12,357 bases of DNA from CALXJM01 sp963930325 (GTDB taxonomy: Bacteria > Bacillota > Clostridia > TANB77 > CAG-508), in the NCBI GenBank assembly GCA_963930325.1, contig CAWVME010000031.1, positions 1 through 12,357 of the forward strand. The letters are read 5' to 3'. Shown here piece after piece: positions 1 through 6,854 of this stretch (position 1 is the first letter of the stretch; every line of letters begins with the position of its first letter). The notes beneath the pieces were generated by a model. That model saw nothing but the letters and a program-made list of their open reading frames with translations. It had not been told where the DNA came from and did not search any database. The position numbers were made by a program, and so were the translations under genes.

Positions 1-1
1 T

Positions 2-601
2 GCAGAAATGCAAACAAGAGCTGTTATAGAAGCTGCTATAAATGTAAACAAAGAAGGAATGAATATTGTTCCAGAAATAATGATTCCACTTGTTGGAGAA
101 ATAAAAGAATTAAAATATGTAAAAGATATTGTTACAAAAACAGCAGATGAAATTATAAAAAATGAAGGAGTAGACTTAAAATATCATGTTGGAACAATGA
201 TAGAAATACCAAGAGCTGCATTAACAGCAGATGAAATAGCAAAAGAAGCAGAGTTCTTCTCATTTGGAACAAATGACTTAACACAAATGACATTTGGATT
301 TAGTCGTGATGATGCTGGTAAATTCTTAGGAGATTACTATGACAAAAAGATTTATGAATCAGATCCATTTGCTAAGTTAGATCAAGCAGGAGTTGGAAAA
401 TTAGTAGAAATGGCTGCTAAACTTGGAAGACAAACAAGACCAGATATTAAACTTGGAATTTGTGGAGAACACGGTGGAGATCCATCTTCAGTGGAATTTT
501 GCCATAATATAGGATTAACATATGTATCTTGCTCACCATTTAGAGTTCCAATTGCAAGATTAGCTGCTGCACAAGCCGCAATAAAAAATCCAAGAAGTTA
601 A
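2..601 (+). CDS. ppdK: Pyruvate, phosphate dikinase, C-terminal part (5' end outside window)
   Basis: This is the last 199 codons of PPDK, which interconverts pyruvate, ATP and phosphate with PEP, AMP and pyrophosphate in the cytoplasm. The reading frame is already open at the window edge, so the ATG at 8 is an internal methionine. What is left is the PEP/pyruvate-binding TIM-barrel domain. Visible family motifs are GTMIEIPRAAL (from about base 191), the TNDLTQMTFG segment (around 270-300), and GICGEHGGDPSS, whose Cys codon at 461-463 matches the catalytic cysteine of the family. The protein ends KNPRS-stop, a normal place for PPDK to end, so nothing is missing at the 3' end. In anaerobic Clostridia the enzyme usually works in glycolysis or PEP/pyruvate cycling. 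PEP-synthase and enzyme I share this domain, but the GEHGGDP and DDAGKFL stretches favour PPDK. Confidence 0.95.
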   Translation, partial: AEMQTRAVIEAAINVNKEGMNIVPEIMIPLVGEIKELKYVKDIVTKTADEIIKNEGVDLKYHVGTMIEIPRAALTADEIAKEAEFFSFGTNDLTQMTFGFSRDDAGKFLGDYYDKKIYESDPFAKLDQAGVGKLVEMAAKLGRQTRPDIKLGICGEHGGDPSSVEFCHNIGLTYVSCSPFRVPIARLAAAQAAIKNPRS

Positions 602-612
602 TTTAAAAAAAT

Positions 613-658
613 AAAAGAAGAAATGTTTGGAAAGTATATCTAACTTTTCTTCTTTTTT
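613..658 (+). terminator. A/U-rich rho-independent terminator of ppdK
   Basis: AAAAGAAGAAA at 613-623 is the exact reverse complement of TTTCTTCTTTT at 646-656, giving an 11-bp stem with a 22-nt loop running into a T-rich stretch. It starts 11 bases after the ppdK stop. The stem is almost all A-U with two G-C pairs, so it would be weak, but position and U-tract fit a terminator. Confidence 0.55.
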
Positions 659-659
659 C

Positions 660-688
660 TTGAACATTATGTGAATGTATGGTATAAT
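660..688 (+). promoter_or_regulatory. Sigma-A promoter with extended -10 for the 62-residue gene
   Basis: TTGAAC at 660-665 and TATAAT at 683-688 are separated by 17 bases. TG at 680-681, one base before the -10, makes an extended -10 element (TGgTATAAT). Predicted initiation near 695 leaves a leader of about 25 nt before the ATG at 720 and places the Shine-Dalgarno site properly. Confidence 0.75.
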
Positions 689-719
689 TTTTACATTATT
701 AGTTAAGGAGGAAACCATC

Positions 720-908
720 ATGAAGCAAGGCATACTAGAAAAATGGATGCATATGACGACCTTAGAGAAAATGTATGCACTTTTAGAGCTTGACAAGGAA
801 GCAATTAACGAATTACTATTACAGGTTGGAGAGTCGGAACGGATACAGATACTTAGTAACCCGTTTTTAAGTTGCATTATTAACGATAGAATGAAAATGA
901 ATGAATAA
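720..908 (+). CDS. Unrecognised 62-residue protein
   Basis: I do not recognise this protein. The start is fixed by AAGGAGG at 705-711, eight bases before ATG 720. An ATG in frame at 675 overlaps the promoter and has no ribosome site. The product is soluble-looking, with no signal peptide or membrane segment. It reads as two or three amphipathic helices (TTLEKMYALLELDKEAINELLLQ, residues about 13-35, quoted in part) and ends in NDRMKMNE. Two Met-rich patches are present. Base composition is about 38% GC over the two lines counted, between the 30% of host genes and the higher value of the facing GreA-like gene. It has its own promoter and strong terminator, so it is a one-gene unit, convergent with the GreA-like gene. 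Expression signals this good argue for a real gene; function is unknown. Confidence 0.7.
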   Translation: MKQGILEKWMHMTTLEKMYALLELDKEAINELLLQVGESERIQILSNPFLSCIINDRMKMNE

Positions 909-932
909 AGTATGGTTTGTATGGTTTTCAAG

Positions 933-966
933 CCCCGATTGGCAATGCTAGTCGGGGATTTTTTTT
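933..966 (+). terminator. Strong rho-independent terminator of the 62-residue gene
   Basis: CCCCGATTGGC at 933-943 pairs with GCTAGTCGGGG at 947-957 (11 pairs including two G-U wobbles, loop AAT). Eight T follow at 959-966 after one A. It begins 24 bases after the stop codon at 906-908. This is the most G-C-rich terminator in the window. Confidence 0.92.
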
Positions 967-1014
967 AGTTGTATAGTTTTCTCAGTATAGCTGAAAACTA
1001 TACAACTAAAAAAA
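960..1014. repeat. Palindrome between two convergent terminators
   Basis: AGTTGTATAGTTTTC at 967-981 is exactly repeated in inverted orientation at 993-1007. The match extends outward through T960-966 and A1008-1014, giving 22-bp arms around an 11-base centre (982-992). The outer A/T runs are also the U-tracts of the + terminator on the left and the - terminator on the right. Neither strand has a U-tract directly after this central hairpin, so it is not a simple third terminator. Confidence 0.85.
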
Positions 1015-1041
1015 CTATGCCAAGCAAAGTGCTTGGCATAG
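1008..1041 (-). terminator. Rho-independent terminator of the GreA-like gene
   Basis: CTATGCCAAGCA at 1015-1026 and TGCTTGGCATAG at 1030-1041 form a perfect 12-bp stem with a 3-base loop. Reading the minus strand, the stem is followed by seven T (A1008-1014 on +). It lies 21 bases beyond the stop codon at 1062-1064. Confidence 0.92.
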
Positions 1042-1061
1042 GGGTGCTATATCATGAACAA

Positions 1062-1538
1062 TTAGTCCATGATACGGAGGATAGTCACAATGATGTGACC
1101 GTTGTTACCCGCAATTTGAACCTTTTCAGAAGCACCGATTGGCTTTTGAAAAATTGCGCTCCCGATGGGAGAATTAATGGTAACCAGTTCAACATCGTAG
1201 CTATTCATAGCTGGATAGTCATCGACGAGACGGAAGAAACCTTCCTCTACGTCTCCACTGTCGAACTCTAGCCGGAGCTCAACCTGATCATCAACGTTGA
1301 CAATTCCCTTCTTGTGAGAGTCCTTGATGATCTCTGCAGTGCTGATAGCAGCGCTCAAACTACTAATTCGAGCTCTAAGGCTTTCGTTCTGCAGTCGAAG
1401 TTGCTCTAACCATTGATTCTCACGAAGAGAATCCGTAGCGATGGTGTTCCCCAGTTCTTTGTTGTTGAGTCGGAGTTTTTCGCGGAGATCTTCAAGTTCC
1501 TTCTGCTTCGTTTCGAGAGACCTAATTGTGAGCTTCAT
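1062..1538 (-). CDS. GreA/GreB-family transcript cleavage factor homologue, divergent
   Basis: Gre factors enter the RNA polymerase secondary channel and stimulate cleavage of backtracked RNA. At 158 residues this matches the usual GreA length. Residues about 1-72 are a charged coiled-coil hairpin (DLREKLRLNN, then ENQWLEQLRLQNESLRARI). Residues about 78-156 are the FKBP-like C-terminal domain, with VELRLEFDSGD, FRLVDD and the hallmark TINSPIGSAIFQKPIG. The hairpin tip, normally GDLxENAEY with two acidic residues, reads TDSLRENQW here: D36 and E40 remain but one residue further apart. Start: ATG 1536-1538 (minus) with AGGAGGG at 1546-1552, seven bases away. Composition is about 42-48% GC in the lines counted, far above the neighbours, which suggests recent transfer. 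It may be a second Gre protein beside a housekeeping greA elsewhere, so I withhold a symbol. Confidence 0.82.
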   Translation of the reverse strand: MKLTIRSLETKQKELEDLREKLRLNNKELGNTIATDSLRENQWLEQLRLQNESLRARISSLSAAISTAEIIKDSHKKGIVNVDDQVELRLEFDSGDVEEGFFRLVDDYPAMNSYDVELVTINSPIGSAIFQKPIGASEKVQIAGNNGHIIVTILRIMD

Positions 1539-1579
1539 TTAAAAACCCTCCTATAATAAAAATGGGTCTACCTATTTAT

Positions 1580-1608
1580 AGTATAGCATAAAAAAGCTCA
1601 AGATGCAA
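1580..1608 (-). promoter_or_regulatory. Sigma-A promoter with extended -10 for the GreA-like gene
   Basis: On the minus strand, TTGCAT (plus 1603-1608) and TATACT (plus 1580-1585) are 17 bases apart, and the -10 is preceded by TGc, an extended -10. A dyad AAGCTC (1594-1599) / GAGCTT (1612-1617) straddles the -35 and could be an operator. The dyad reading is weak. Confidence 0.7.
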
Positions 1609-1668
1609 GAAGAGCTTACGTAAAATCGGAGATCGCATACAGAAATTTGCAATTAAGAAAAAATAAAA

Positions 1669-1702
1669 AATACTAGTATTCTAAAGAAAAATAGTGTATA
1701 AT
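1669..1702 (+). promoter_or_regulatory. Candidate promoter with palindrome for the small membrane protein-metG unit
   Basis: TATAAT at 1697-1702 is a perfect -10. No good -35 stands 16-18 bases upstream; instead that position holds the perfect 12-bp palindrome AATACTAGTATT (1669-1680). Such a layout can mean an activator- or repressor-controlled promoter. Either reading is inference. Confidence 0.45.
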
Positions 1703-1740
1703 TCTAATAATGTGTAATATTTAGAAAGGAATGATAAAAA

Positions 1741-1944
1741 ATGAAAATAAAGAAATTCATCATCATTTTAATTGTAACTATATTATTAGCACTAATTGCT
1801 TTTAATGTAGGAAGAATGATGGCAAGAAAAGTATTTGAAGAAGAAGAAGAAGAGGAAACATCTGTCACAGAAAACATAGTAGAACCAGAAATTGTTACAG
1901 AAGATGTGGAAGAAACAGATATGACAGATGTTGTAGAAGAATAA
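1741..1944 (+). CDS. Small single-span membrane protein with acidic tail (67 residues)
   Basis: I do not recognise a family. The start is supported by AGAAAGGA at 1723-1730, ten bases before the ATG. Residues 1-5 are basic (MKIKK), residues about 6-23 form one hydrophobic segment (FIIILIVTILLALIAFNV), then GRMMARK, then a strongly acidic tail (FEEEEEEE followed by Glu/Asp/Val/Thr-rich sequence to the end). No lipobox Cys or cleavage site is seen. Whether the tail is inside or outside is unclear, because basic residues flank the span on both sides. The tail includes a GAA trinucleotide run (1837-1851) that could slip. It lies 41 bases before metG on the same strand with no terminator between, so co-transcription is likely, but nothing ties it to tRNA charging. 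Confidence 0.72.
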   Translation: MKIKKFIIILIVTILLALIAFNVGRMMARKVFEEEEEEETSVTENIVEPEIVTEDVEETDMTDVVEE

Positions 1945-1985
1945 GATATTAAATAGAGTGTAAATTACTCAAAAAGGAGGTTATT

Positions 1986-3578
1986 ATGGAAGAAAAGAAA
2001 ACATTTTATCTTACAACACCAATTTATTATCCAAGTGGTAAATTTCATATAGGAACAGCTTATACTACTGTTTTAGCAGATAGTATTATACGATATAAGA
2101 AAGCAAAAGGTTATGATACAAGGTTCTTGACTGGCCTAGATGAGCATGGACAAAAAATCCAAGAAGTATCAAAAGCACATGGAAAAACTCCACAAGAATA
2201 TGTAGATGGTGTGGCAAAACAAGCAAAAGAATTATGGAAAAAGATGGATATACAATACGATGACTTTATTCGTACAACAGAAGAAAGACACACAAAGGTT
2301 GTACAAAAAATATTTGATAAATTTATGGAATCAGGAGATATATATAAGGGAGAATACGAAGGACTTTATTGTGTTCCCTGCGAAACTTACTTTACAGAGA
2401 CACAATTAGTAGATGGGAAATGTCCAGATTGTGGACGAGAAGTAAGAAAAATGAAAGAAGAGGCATATTTTTTTAATATGAAAAAATATGCAGACAGATT
2501 AGTAAAATATTATGAAGAAAACCCATATTTTATTTTACCAGAAATAAGAAAAAATGAAATGCTTAATAATTTTATTAAACCAGGACTAGAAGACTTATGT
2601 GTAAGTAGAACAACATTTGACTGGGGTATTCCTGTACTAAAAGACCCAAAACATGTTGTGTATGTGTGGTTAGATGCTTTAACAAACTATATTACTGCTT
2701 TAGGTTATGGTTCAGAAGATGATACTTTATTTAAAAAATATTGGCCTGCTGATGTTCATATTGTGGGCAAAGACATTATACGTTTTCATACAATTTATTG
2801 GCCAATTTTCTTAATGGCTCTAGATTTGCCACTACCTAAAACTATTTTAGCTCATGGATTTTTTATGATGAAAGATGGTAAAATGTCCAAATCAAAAGGA
2901 AATATAGTTTATCCAGAAATGCTAATTGATCGCTATGGATTAGATGCCACAAGATATTTCCTATTAAGAGAATTACAAATTGGACAAGATGGAGTATTTA
3001 CACCAGAAAGTTTTATAGACAGATTTAATTTTGATTTATGCAATGACTTAGGAAATTTATTAAATAGAACGATTGCTATGATTAACAAATATTTTGATGG
3101 TAATATACCAAATTACGAAGGACATAAAACAAAATTTGACGAAGAAATAGAAAACACTGCTAAAACGCAAGTAAAGCAAGTTGAAGAATGTATAGAAAAT
3201 TTCCAAATCAGTAATAGTTTAGCAGAAATTTTTATGCTTATTTCTAAAACTAATAAATATATTGATGATACAGCTCCTTGGATATTAGCTAAAGAGGAAA
3301 AGCGAGAAGATCTTGCTTCTGTTATGTACCATTTAGTAGAAAACTTAAGAAAAGTAGCTATTATGCTACAACCATTTATGCCAGGAACAGGGAAAAATAT
3401 GTTAGAACAATTGGGGATTAAAGACGAAGAATGGAGAACTTGGGATAGTTTAGAAAAAAAGGAATATACTGGAAAAAATAGAAAAGTAATTGAGAAAGGA
3501 ATTCCTCTATTTGTTAGATTAGATGCACCAAAAGAAATTGAATATATAAAAGAAGAAATGAAAAAGAGTGTAAAATAG
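1986..3578 (+). CDS. metG: Methionyl-tRNA synthetase, short form
   Basis: MetRS charges tRNA-Met for initiation and elongation. The start is set by AAGGAGG at 1974-1980, five bases before the ATG. Class I signatures are present: HIGT at residues 21-24 and KMSKS at 299-303. Between them is a zinc knuckle with two CxxC pairs (C129/C132 and C146/C149), the single-knuckle arrangement seen in many bacteria. The anticodon-binding helical domain follows from about residue 360, including the DDTAPW and LQPFMP stretches. At 530 residues it stops after this domain. Many clostridial MetRS are about 640-650 residues and carry an extra C-terminal tRNA-binding (Trbp111/EMAP-like) domain, absent here. No T-box or S-box leader is visible upstream. 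A hairpin follows the stop. Confidence 0.96.
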   Translation: MEEKKTFYLTTPIYYPSGKFHIGTAYTTVLADSIIRYKKAKGYDTRFLTGLDEHGQKIQEVSKAHGKTPQEYVDGVAKQAKELWKKMDIQYDDFIRTTEERHTKVVQKIFDKFMESGDIYKGEYEGLYCVPCETYFTETQLVDGKCPDCGREVRKMKEEAYFFNMKKYADRLVKYYEENPYFILPEIRKNEMLNNFIKPGLEDLCVSRTTFDWGIPVLKDPKHVVYVWLDALTNYITALGYGSEDDTLFKKYWPADVHIVGKDIIRFHTIYWPIFLMALDLPLPKTILAHGFFMMKDGKMSKSKGNIVYPEMLIDRYGLDATRYFLLRELQIGQDGVFTPESFIDRFNFDLCNDLGNLLNRTIAMINKYFDGNIPNYEGHKTKFDEEIENTAKTQVKQVEECIENFQISNSLAEIFMLISKTNKYIDDTAPWILAKEEKREDLASVMYHLVENLRKVAIMLQPFMPGTGKNMLEQLGIKDEEWRTWDSLEKKEYTGKNRKVIEKGIPLFVRLDAPKEIEYIKEEMKKSVK

Positions 3579-3597
3579 AAGATAAGTTAGATAACAA

Positions 3598-3631
3598 CTG
3601 TAAAAGGCTACTTTATAGTAGCCTTTTACGG
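3598..3631 (+). terminator. Hairpin after metG, probable terminator
   Basis: GTAAAAGGCTAC at 3600-3611 and GTAGCCTTTTAC at 3618-3629 pair perfectly around a 6-base loop, with two more pairs outside (3598-3599 with 3630-3631). It begins about 20 bases after the metG stop. No U-tract follows, so it may be an mRNA-end or processing hairpin rather than a classical terminator. Confidence 0.5.
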
Positions 3632-3685
3632 TAATAAGTGAAATGCTGCCAAAAACATTAGATAAAGAAAGGAACGAAATCTACT

Positions 3686-5935
3686 ATGGAAGAAGAAAAA
3701 AGAGTGAAATTTTGGGACAACATTAAAGGAGTACTCATTATATTAGTTGTATTGGGACATTTTCTGTATGAACTTAGAAGCAATTTAACACTAGAATTAA
3801 TCACTAAAGTTATTTACCTATTTCACATGCCTGCTTTTGTTTTTTTGTCAGGCTATTTTAGTCAAAGTGAAAGTGCAAGAGAAAATGAAAAATTGTTTAG
3901 ATTTCTATTTTATTATGCAGTAGGTAATATATTTTTTATGTGGTTCTCAGCTGTTATGTATAGGACCACATTTAATTTACTCGTACCATATTATTCTTAT
4001 TGGTATTTGATAGCACTTGTAGTGTGGAGAAAAGGGATAAATTACATTACAAAATCAAAAGCAATATTACCTTTAAGTATTATAGGAGCACTATTAATTG
4101 GATTATTTCCAGAAGTAGATAATACCTTAGCTTTATCAAGAATTACTTGCTTTTTTCCATTTTTTTTATTAGGATATGGAATTAAAAAAGAAAGAGTTAA
4201 ACAATTTTTACAAAGAAAAGGAAAAAAAGAAGTATTTTTAGGACTAGTTCTTATTTGCACTATTATTACGATAGAAATAATAGTGGCGCCTTATCTTAGT
4301 TTAGATGAACTTTTGATGGATCCATACACAAACCAGAGTCAAATTTTAAATAGACTAGTAATATTCATAATAGCTTTGGGCATGATTTACGGAATAAGTA
4401 TGGTAATTCCAAAAGGCAAAATACCATTTTTAACTAAATGGGGAAAAAATTCTCTTTATATTTATATATATCATAGATTAATTACTTTACTTGTGGCAGC
4501 TTTTTGGGAACATACTCAGCATACAACTAGCACTTTAGTTTTATCTATAGCTATGACTGTAATCACTTGCTGGCTTACTGGAAATGATTGGATAGCAAAA
4601 ATAACAGAAAAAACATATGAGACTATAAAGAATACATTAAAAAATAAAACAGAGAATGAAAAATTACTAAAGAGCATGACGGCTATTATACTTTTGCTTA
4701 CTCTATGTATGCCTTTGGTAATGAATAGAAATAAAGAACCTGAAAAAATAGAGGAAACGAAAGCAGAAAGCAAAAGCTATGAATTTCTCTCAGAAGAGGA
4801 ACAAAGTAAAATAGAAAATGCAGTATCTATTTTGTTTGTTGGAGACCTAATTCTATTAAAAGAACAAGTAAACAGAGGATATAATGTCGAAACAAAAGAA
4901 TATAATTTTGAAGATGTATTTAGTTTTACTAAAGAATATATAGAAGAAGCAGATTTTAGCATAGGTGTTCTAGAAGGTCCAATGGCAGGAGAAAATATGG
5001 GATATTCTAATAGTAATTTTGATGACGGAATAACAATATATTTGAACTATCCAGAAGAATTTGGTGTGGCTATAAAGAATGCTGGATTTGATTTAGTTAC
5101 TTTAGCTAATAACCATATTTTAGACAAAGGAGAGGATGGAGCAATTCAAACGCTAAATACATTAGAGAAAATAGGATTAGAATATACAGGCGCTTTCAGA
5201 GACAAAGATGGAAGAAAAGAGCCACAAATAATAGAAAAGGAAGGGCTAAAGATTGGAATTTTAGCATATACTTATGGTTGTAATTATTACAGTGAAGAAG
5301 AACTTTTAAATCAAGATATAACTCCTGTATTAGTAGAAAGGGAAAGTCAGTATTTTCAAGAAGTAAAAGAGCAAGTAATAGAAGATTTTGAAATATTAAA
5401 ACAACAAGAACCAGACGTTATTGTTGTACTTCCTCATATGGGAACACAATTTTCAAATGAAGTCGATGAATTCCAAGAAACATGGAATGAAATTTTTATA
5501 GAACAAGGAGCAACAATTATTTTAGGAGACCATTCCCATGCTGTACAGCCAATACAAATGCAAAAAAATCAAGAAGGAAAAGAAACGATTATTGTAAATT
5601 CACCAGGAAATTTTGCAAACTCATATCAAGAACAAAATGGAGATGCTACGGCCATGGTAGAAATATATTTAGAAAAAGGAACTGGAAATGTAATTGGTAG
5701 CAGTGTTATTCCTATGTGGGTACAGGCAACTATGGAGAGTAACTATAGGGCAATACCAATTCATGACATTATGAAAAAGAAAGCACAGATTAGTACATAT
5801 GAATTAAAAAGAGTAAGAGAAGTATATGAACTAATTACAGAGGTAATGATAGGAAATAAGCTTAATTTAGAAAACACACAGAAAAAATTGTACTTATTGC
5901 CGGATGGGTATAAGAGAAGTCAAGAAGTAGAGTAG
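3686..5935 (+). CDS. Membrane acyltransferase fused to CapA-like metallophosphatase domain
   Basis: This 749-residue protein joins two families. Residues about 9-295 resemble COG3594/acyltransferase-3 membrane acetyltransferases: the opening WDNIKGVLIILVVLGHF with H25, then FHMPAFVFLSGYFS, and about ten hydrophobic spans. A short soluble stretch (about 296-327) and one more span (about 328-347) follow. Residues about 380-690 are a CapA/PGA_cap metallophosphatase-like domain: VGDLILL near 384, VLEGPMAG, LANNHILDKG with NNH at 475-477, LPHMGTQF, GDHSHAVQP at 614-622 and SPGNFANS. If the acyltransferase part ends inside the cell, the eleventh span would put the CapA domain outside, its usual place. 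A role in modifying a surface polymer is the natural inference; the substrate is unknown and no capB/capC is nearby. The start has AAAGGA at 3668-3673 with a long 12-base spacing. Confidence 0.88.
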   Translation: MEEEKRVKFWDNIKGVLIILVVLGHFLYELRSNLTLELITKVIYLFHMPAFVFLSGYFSQSESARENEKLFRFLFYYAVGNIFFMWFSAVMYRTTFNLLVPYYSYWYLIALVVWRKGINYITKSKAILPLSIIGALLIGLFPEVDNTLALSRITCFFPFFLLGYGIKKERVKQFLQRKGKKEVFLGLVLICTIITIEIIVAPYLSLDELLMDPYTNQSQILNRLVIFIIALGMIYGISMVIPKGKIPFLTKWGKNSLYIYIYHRLITLLVAAFWEHTQHTTSTLVLSIAMTVITCWLTGNDWIAKITEKTYETIKNTLKNKTENEKLLKSMTAIILLLTLCMPLVMNRNKEPEKIEETKAESKSYEFLSEEEQSKIENAVSILFVGDLILLKEQVNRGYNVETKEYNFEDVFSFTKEYIEEADFSIGVLEGPMAGENMGYSNSNFDDGITIYLNYPEEFGVAIKNAGFDLVTLANNHILDKGEDGAIQTLNTLEKIGLEYTGAFRDKDGRKEPQIIEKEGLKIGILAYTYGCNYYSEEELLNQDITPVLVERESQYFQEVKEQVIEDFEILKQQEPDVIVVLPHMGTQFSNEVDEFQETWNEIFIEQGATIILGDHSHAVQPIQMQKNQEGKETIIVNSPGNFANSYQEQNGDATAMVEIYLEKGTGNVIGSSVIPMWVQATMESNYRAIPIHDIMKKKAQISTYELKRVREVYELITEVMIGNKLNLENTQKKLYLLPDGYKRSQEVE
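4258..4285 (+). repeat. Perfect inverted repeat inside the acyltransferase-CapA gene
   Basis: CACTATTATT at 4258-4267 and AATAATAGTG at 4276-4285 are exact inverted copies around an 8-base loop. It lies in codons for a membrane span (CTIITIEIIV), where Ile codons ATT/ATA favour such matches, so it may be chance. No T-tract follows. Confidence 0.4.
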
Positions 5936-5963
5936 ACGGTAGTTTTGTATTATGTGCTATGGG

Positions 5964-5992
5964 TTGTGTAAAAATCAGAAACATTATATAAT
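5964..5992 (+). promoter_or_regulatory. Candidate sigma-A promoter for ymdB
   Basis: TTGTGT at 5964-5969 and TATAAT at 5987-5992 are separated by 17 bases. The predicted start near 5999 falls at the edge of the Shine-Dalgarno site (5999-6006), so the leader would be very short. Confidence 0.5.
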
Positions 5993-6014
5993 ACAAAAAG
6001 AAAGGATAAGAGTA

Positions 6015-6785
6015 ATGAAAATTTTAATTATAGGAGATATTGTAGGGGAAGTTGGAATGAAAACTCTTAGAGAAAAGCTTCCTGATATAAGAAAGCAACA
6101 AGGAATTGATTTTATAGTAATTAACGGGGAAAACGCTGCAGAAGGAATGGGCATTACAGAAAATAATTTTAAAGAGCTACTAGCATTAGGTGCGAATGTG
6201 ATTACTATGGGAAATCATACTTGGGGCAAAAAAGACATATTTAAATTTATTAATCATAAGCAATTAGTGAGACCAGCAAACTACCCTAAAGGAGTTCCTG
6301 GGAACGAATATAGTATATGTGAATGTAATCACAAGAAAATAGCAGTAATTAACTTGATTGGTAGGGTAGATATGAATGTACTATCTGAAAACCCATTTAT
6401 AAAAGTAGAAGATATAATCGGAAAGATTAGAGATGTTGTAGATATAATTATTGTAGACTTTCATGCAGAAGCTACTGCAGAGAAAATTGCTATGTCTTAT
6501 TTTTTAGATGGGAAAGCAACTATTCTTTTTGGAACCCATACACATGTGCAAACTGCAGACGAAAAAATTACTAAAGAAGGGCTAGGTTATATTACAGATA
6601 TTGGAATGACAGGACCTAAAAAATCAGTTATAGGAATGGATGTGGAGGCTTCTATAAAGAGATTTTATACATCATTACCAGAAAGATATAAACAAGCAGA
6701 TGGAGAAGGTATGCTAAGTGCATGTATTTTTGATGTGGATGAAGAGACTAACAAAGTAAGAGCTATTAACAGAATTGCGGAGTAA
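6015..6785 (+). CDS. ymdB: YmdB-family metallophosphoesterase
   Basis: This 256-residue protein belongs to the YmdB/DR1281 family (TIGR00282), binuclear-metal phosphodiesterases. In Bacillus subtilis YmdB hydrolyses cyclic nucleotides in vitro and affects biofilm and motility genes, and its gene lies beside the RNase Y gene. The metal-binding residues known for the family are present at the same numbering: D8 (IIGDIVG), E39 and N40 (NGENAAEGMG), N67 and H68 (GNHTW), H150 (DFHAEATAEK), H175 and H177 (GTHTHVQT). An intact enzyme is expected. The start at 6015 is chosen because AGAAAGGA at 5999-6006 lies eight bases upstream; the in-frame ATG at 5952 would add 21 unrelated residues across a likely promoter. 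The next gene is spoVS, a common pairing in Firmicutes; rny is not upstream here. Confidence 0.95.
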   Translation: MKILIIGDIVGEVGMKTLREKLPDIRKQQGIDFIVINGENAAEGMGITENNFKELLALGANVITMGNHTWGKKDIFKFINHKQLVRPANYPKGVPGNEYSICECNHKKIAVINLIGRVDMNVLSENPFIKVEDIIGKIRDVVDIIIVDFHAEATAEKIAMSYFLDGKATILFGTHTHVQTADEKITKEGLGYITDIGMTGPKKSVIGMDVEASIKRFYTSLPERYKQADGEGMLSACIFDVDEETNKVRAINRIAE

Positions 6786-6854
6786 CAATAAAAAATATTG
6801 TTGAAAAAAGAAGAAAAAGAAAAATGAAAATTTCCAAATTTTTCCTAAAAAGAC

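Noticed and set aside
675..719. Longer start for the 62-residue gene at ATG 675
   Set aside because: It overlaps the -10 hexamer and has no ribosome site, while AAGGAGG is correctly placed for ATG 720.
560..931. 123-codon open frame on the minus strand
   Set aside because: It is antisense to the end of ppdK, the terminator and the 62-residue gene; its composition is that of a reversed A-rich sequence and it resembles no protein family.
969..1271. 100-codon open frame on the plus strand
   Set aside because: It runs through the palindrome and the minus terminator and is antisense to the well-supported GreA-like gene.
1539..1985. T-box or S-box leader upstream of metG
   Set aside because: The space is taken by promoters and the small membrane protein; no T-box consensus or terminator/antiterminator pair is visible and only 41 bases separate that gene from metG.
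5952..6014. 21-residue N-terminal extension of YmdB
   Set aside because: It has no ribosome site and covers a likely promoter; with ATG 6015 the catalytic residues fall at the family numbering.
6784..6802. Hairpin AACAATA/TATTGTT at the ymdB stop as a terminator
   Set aside because: Seven A/U-rich pairs with no T-tract; too weak to call.
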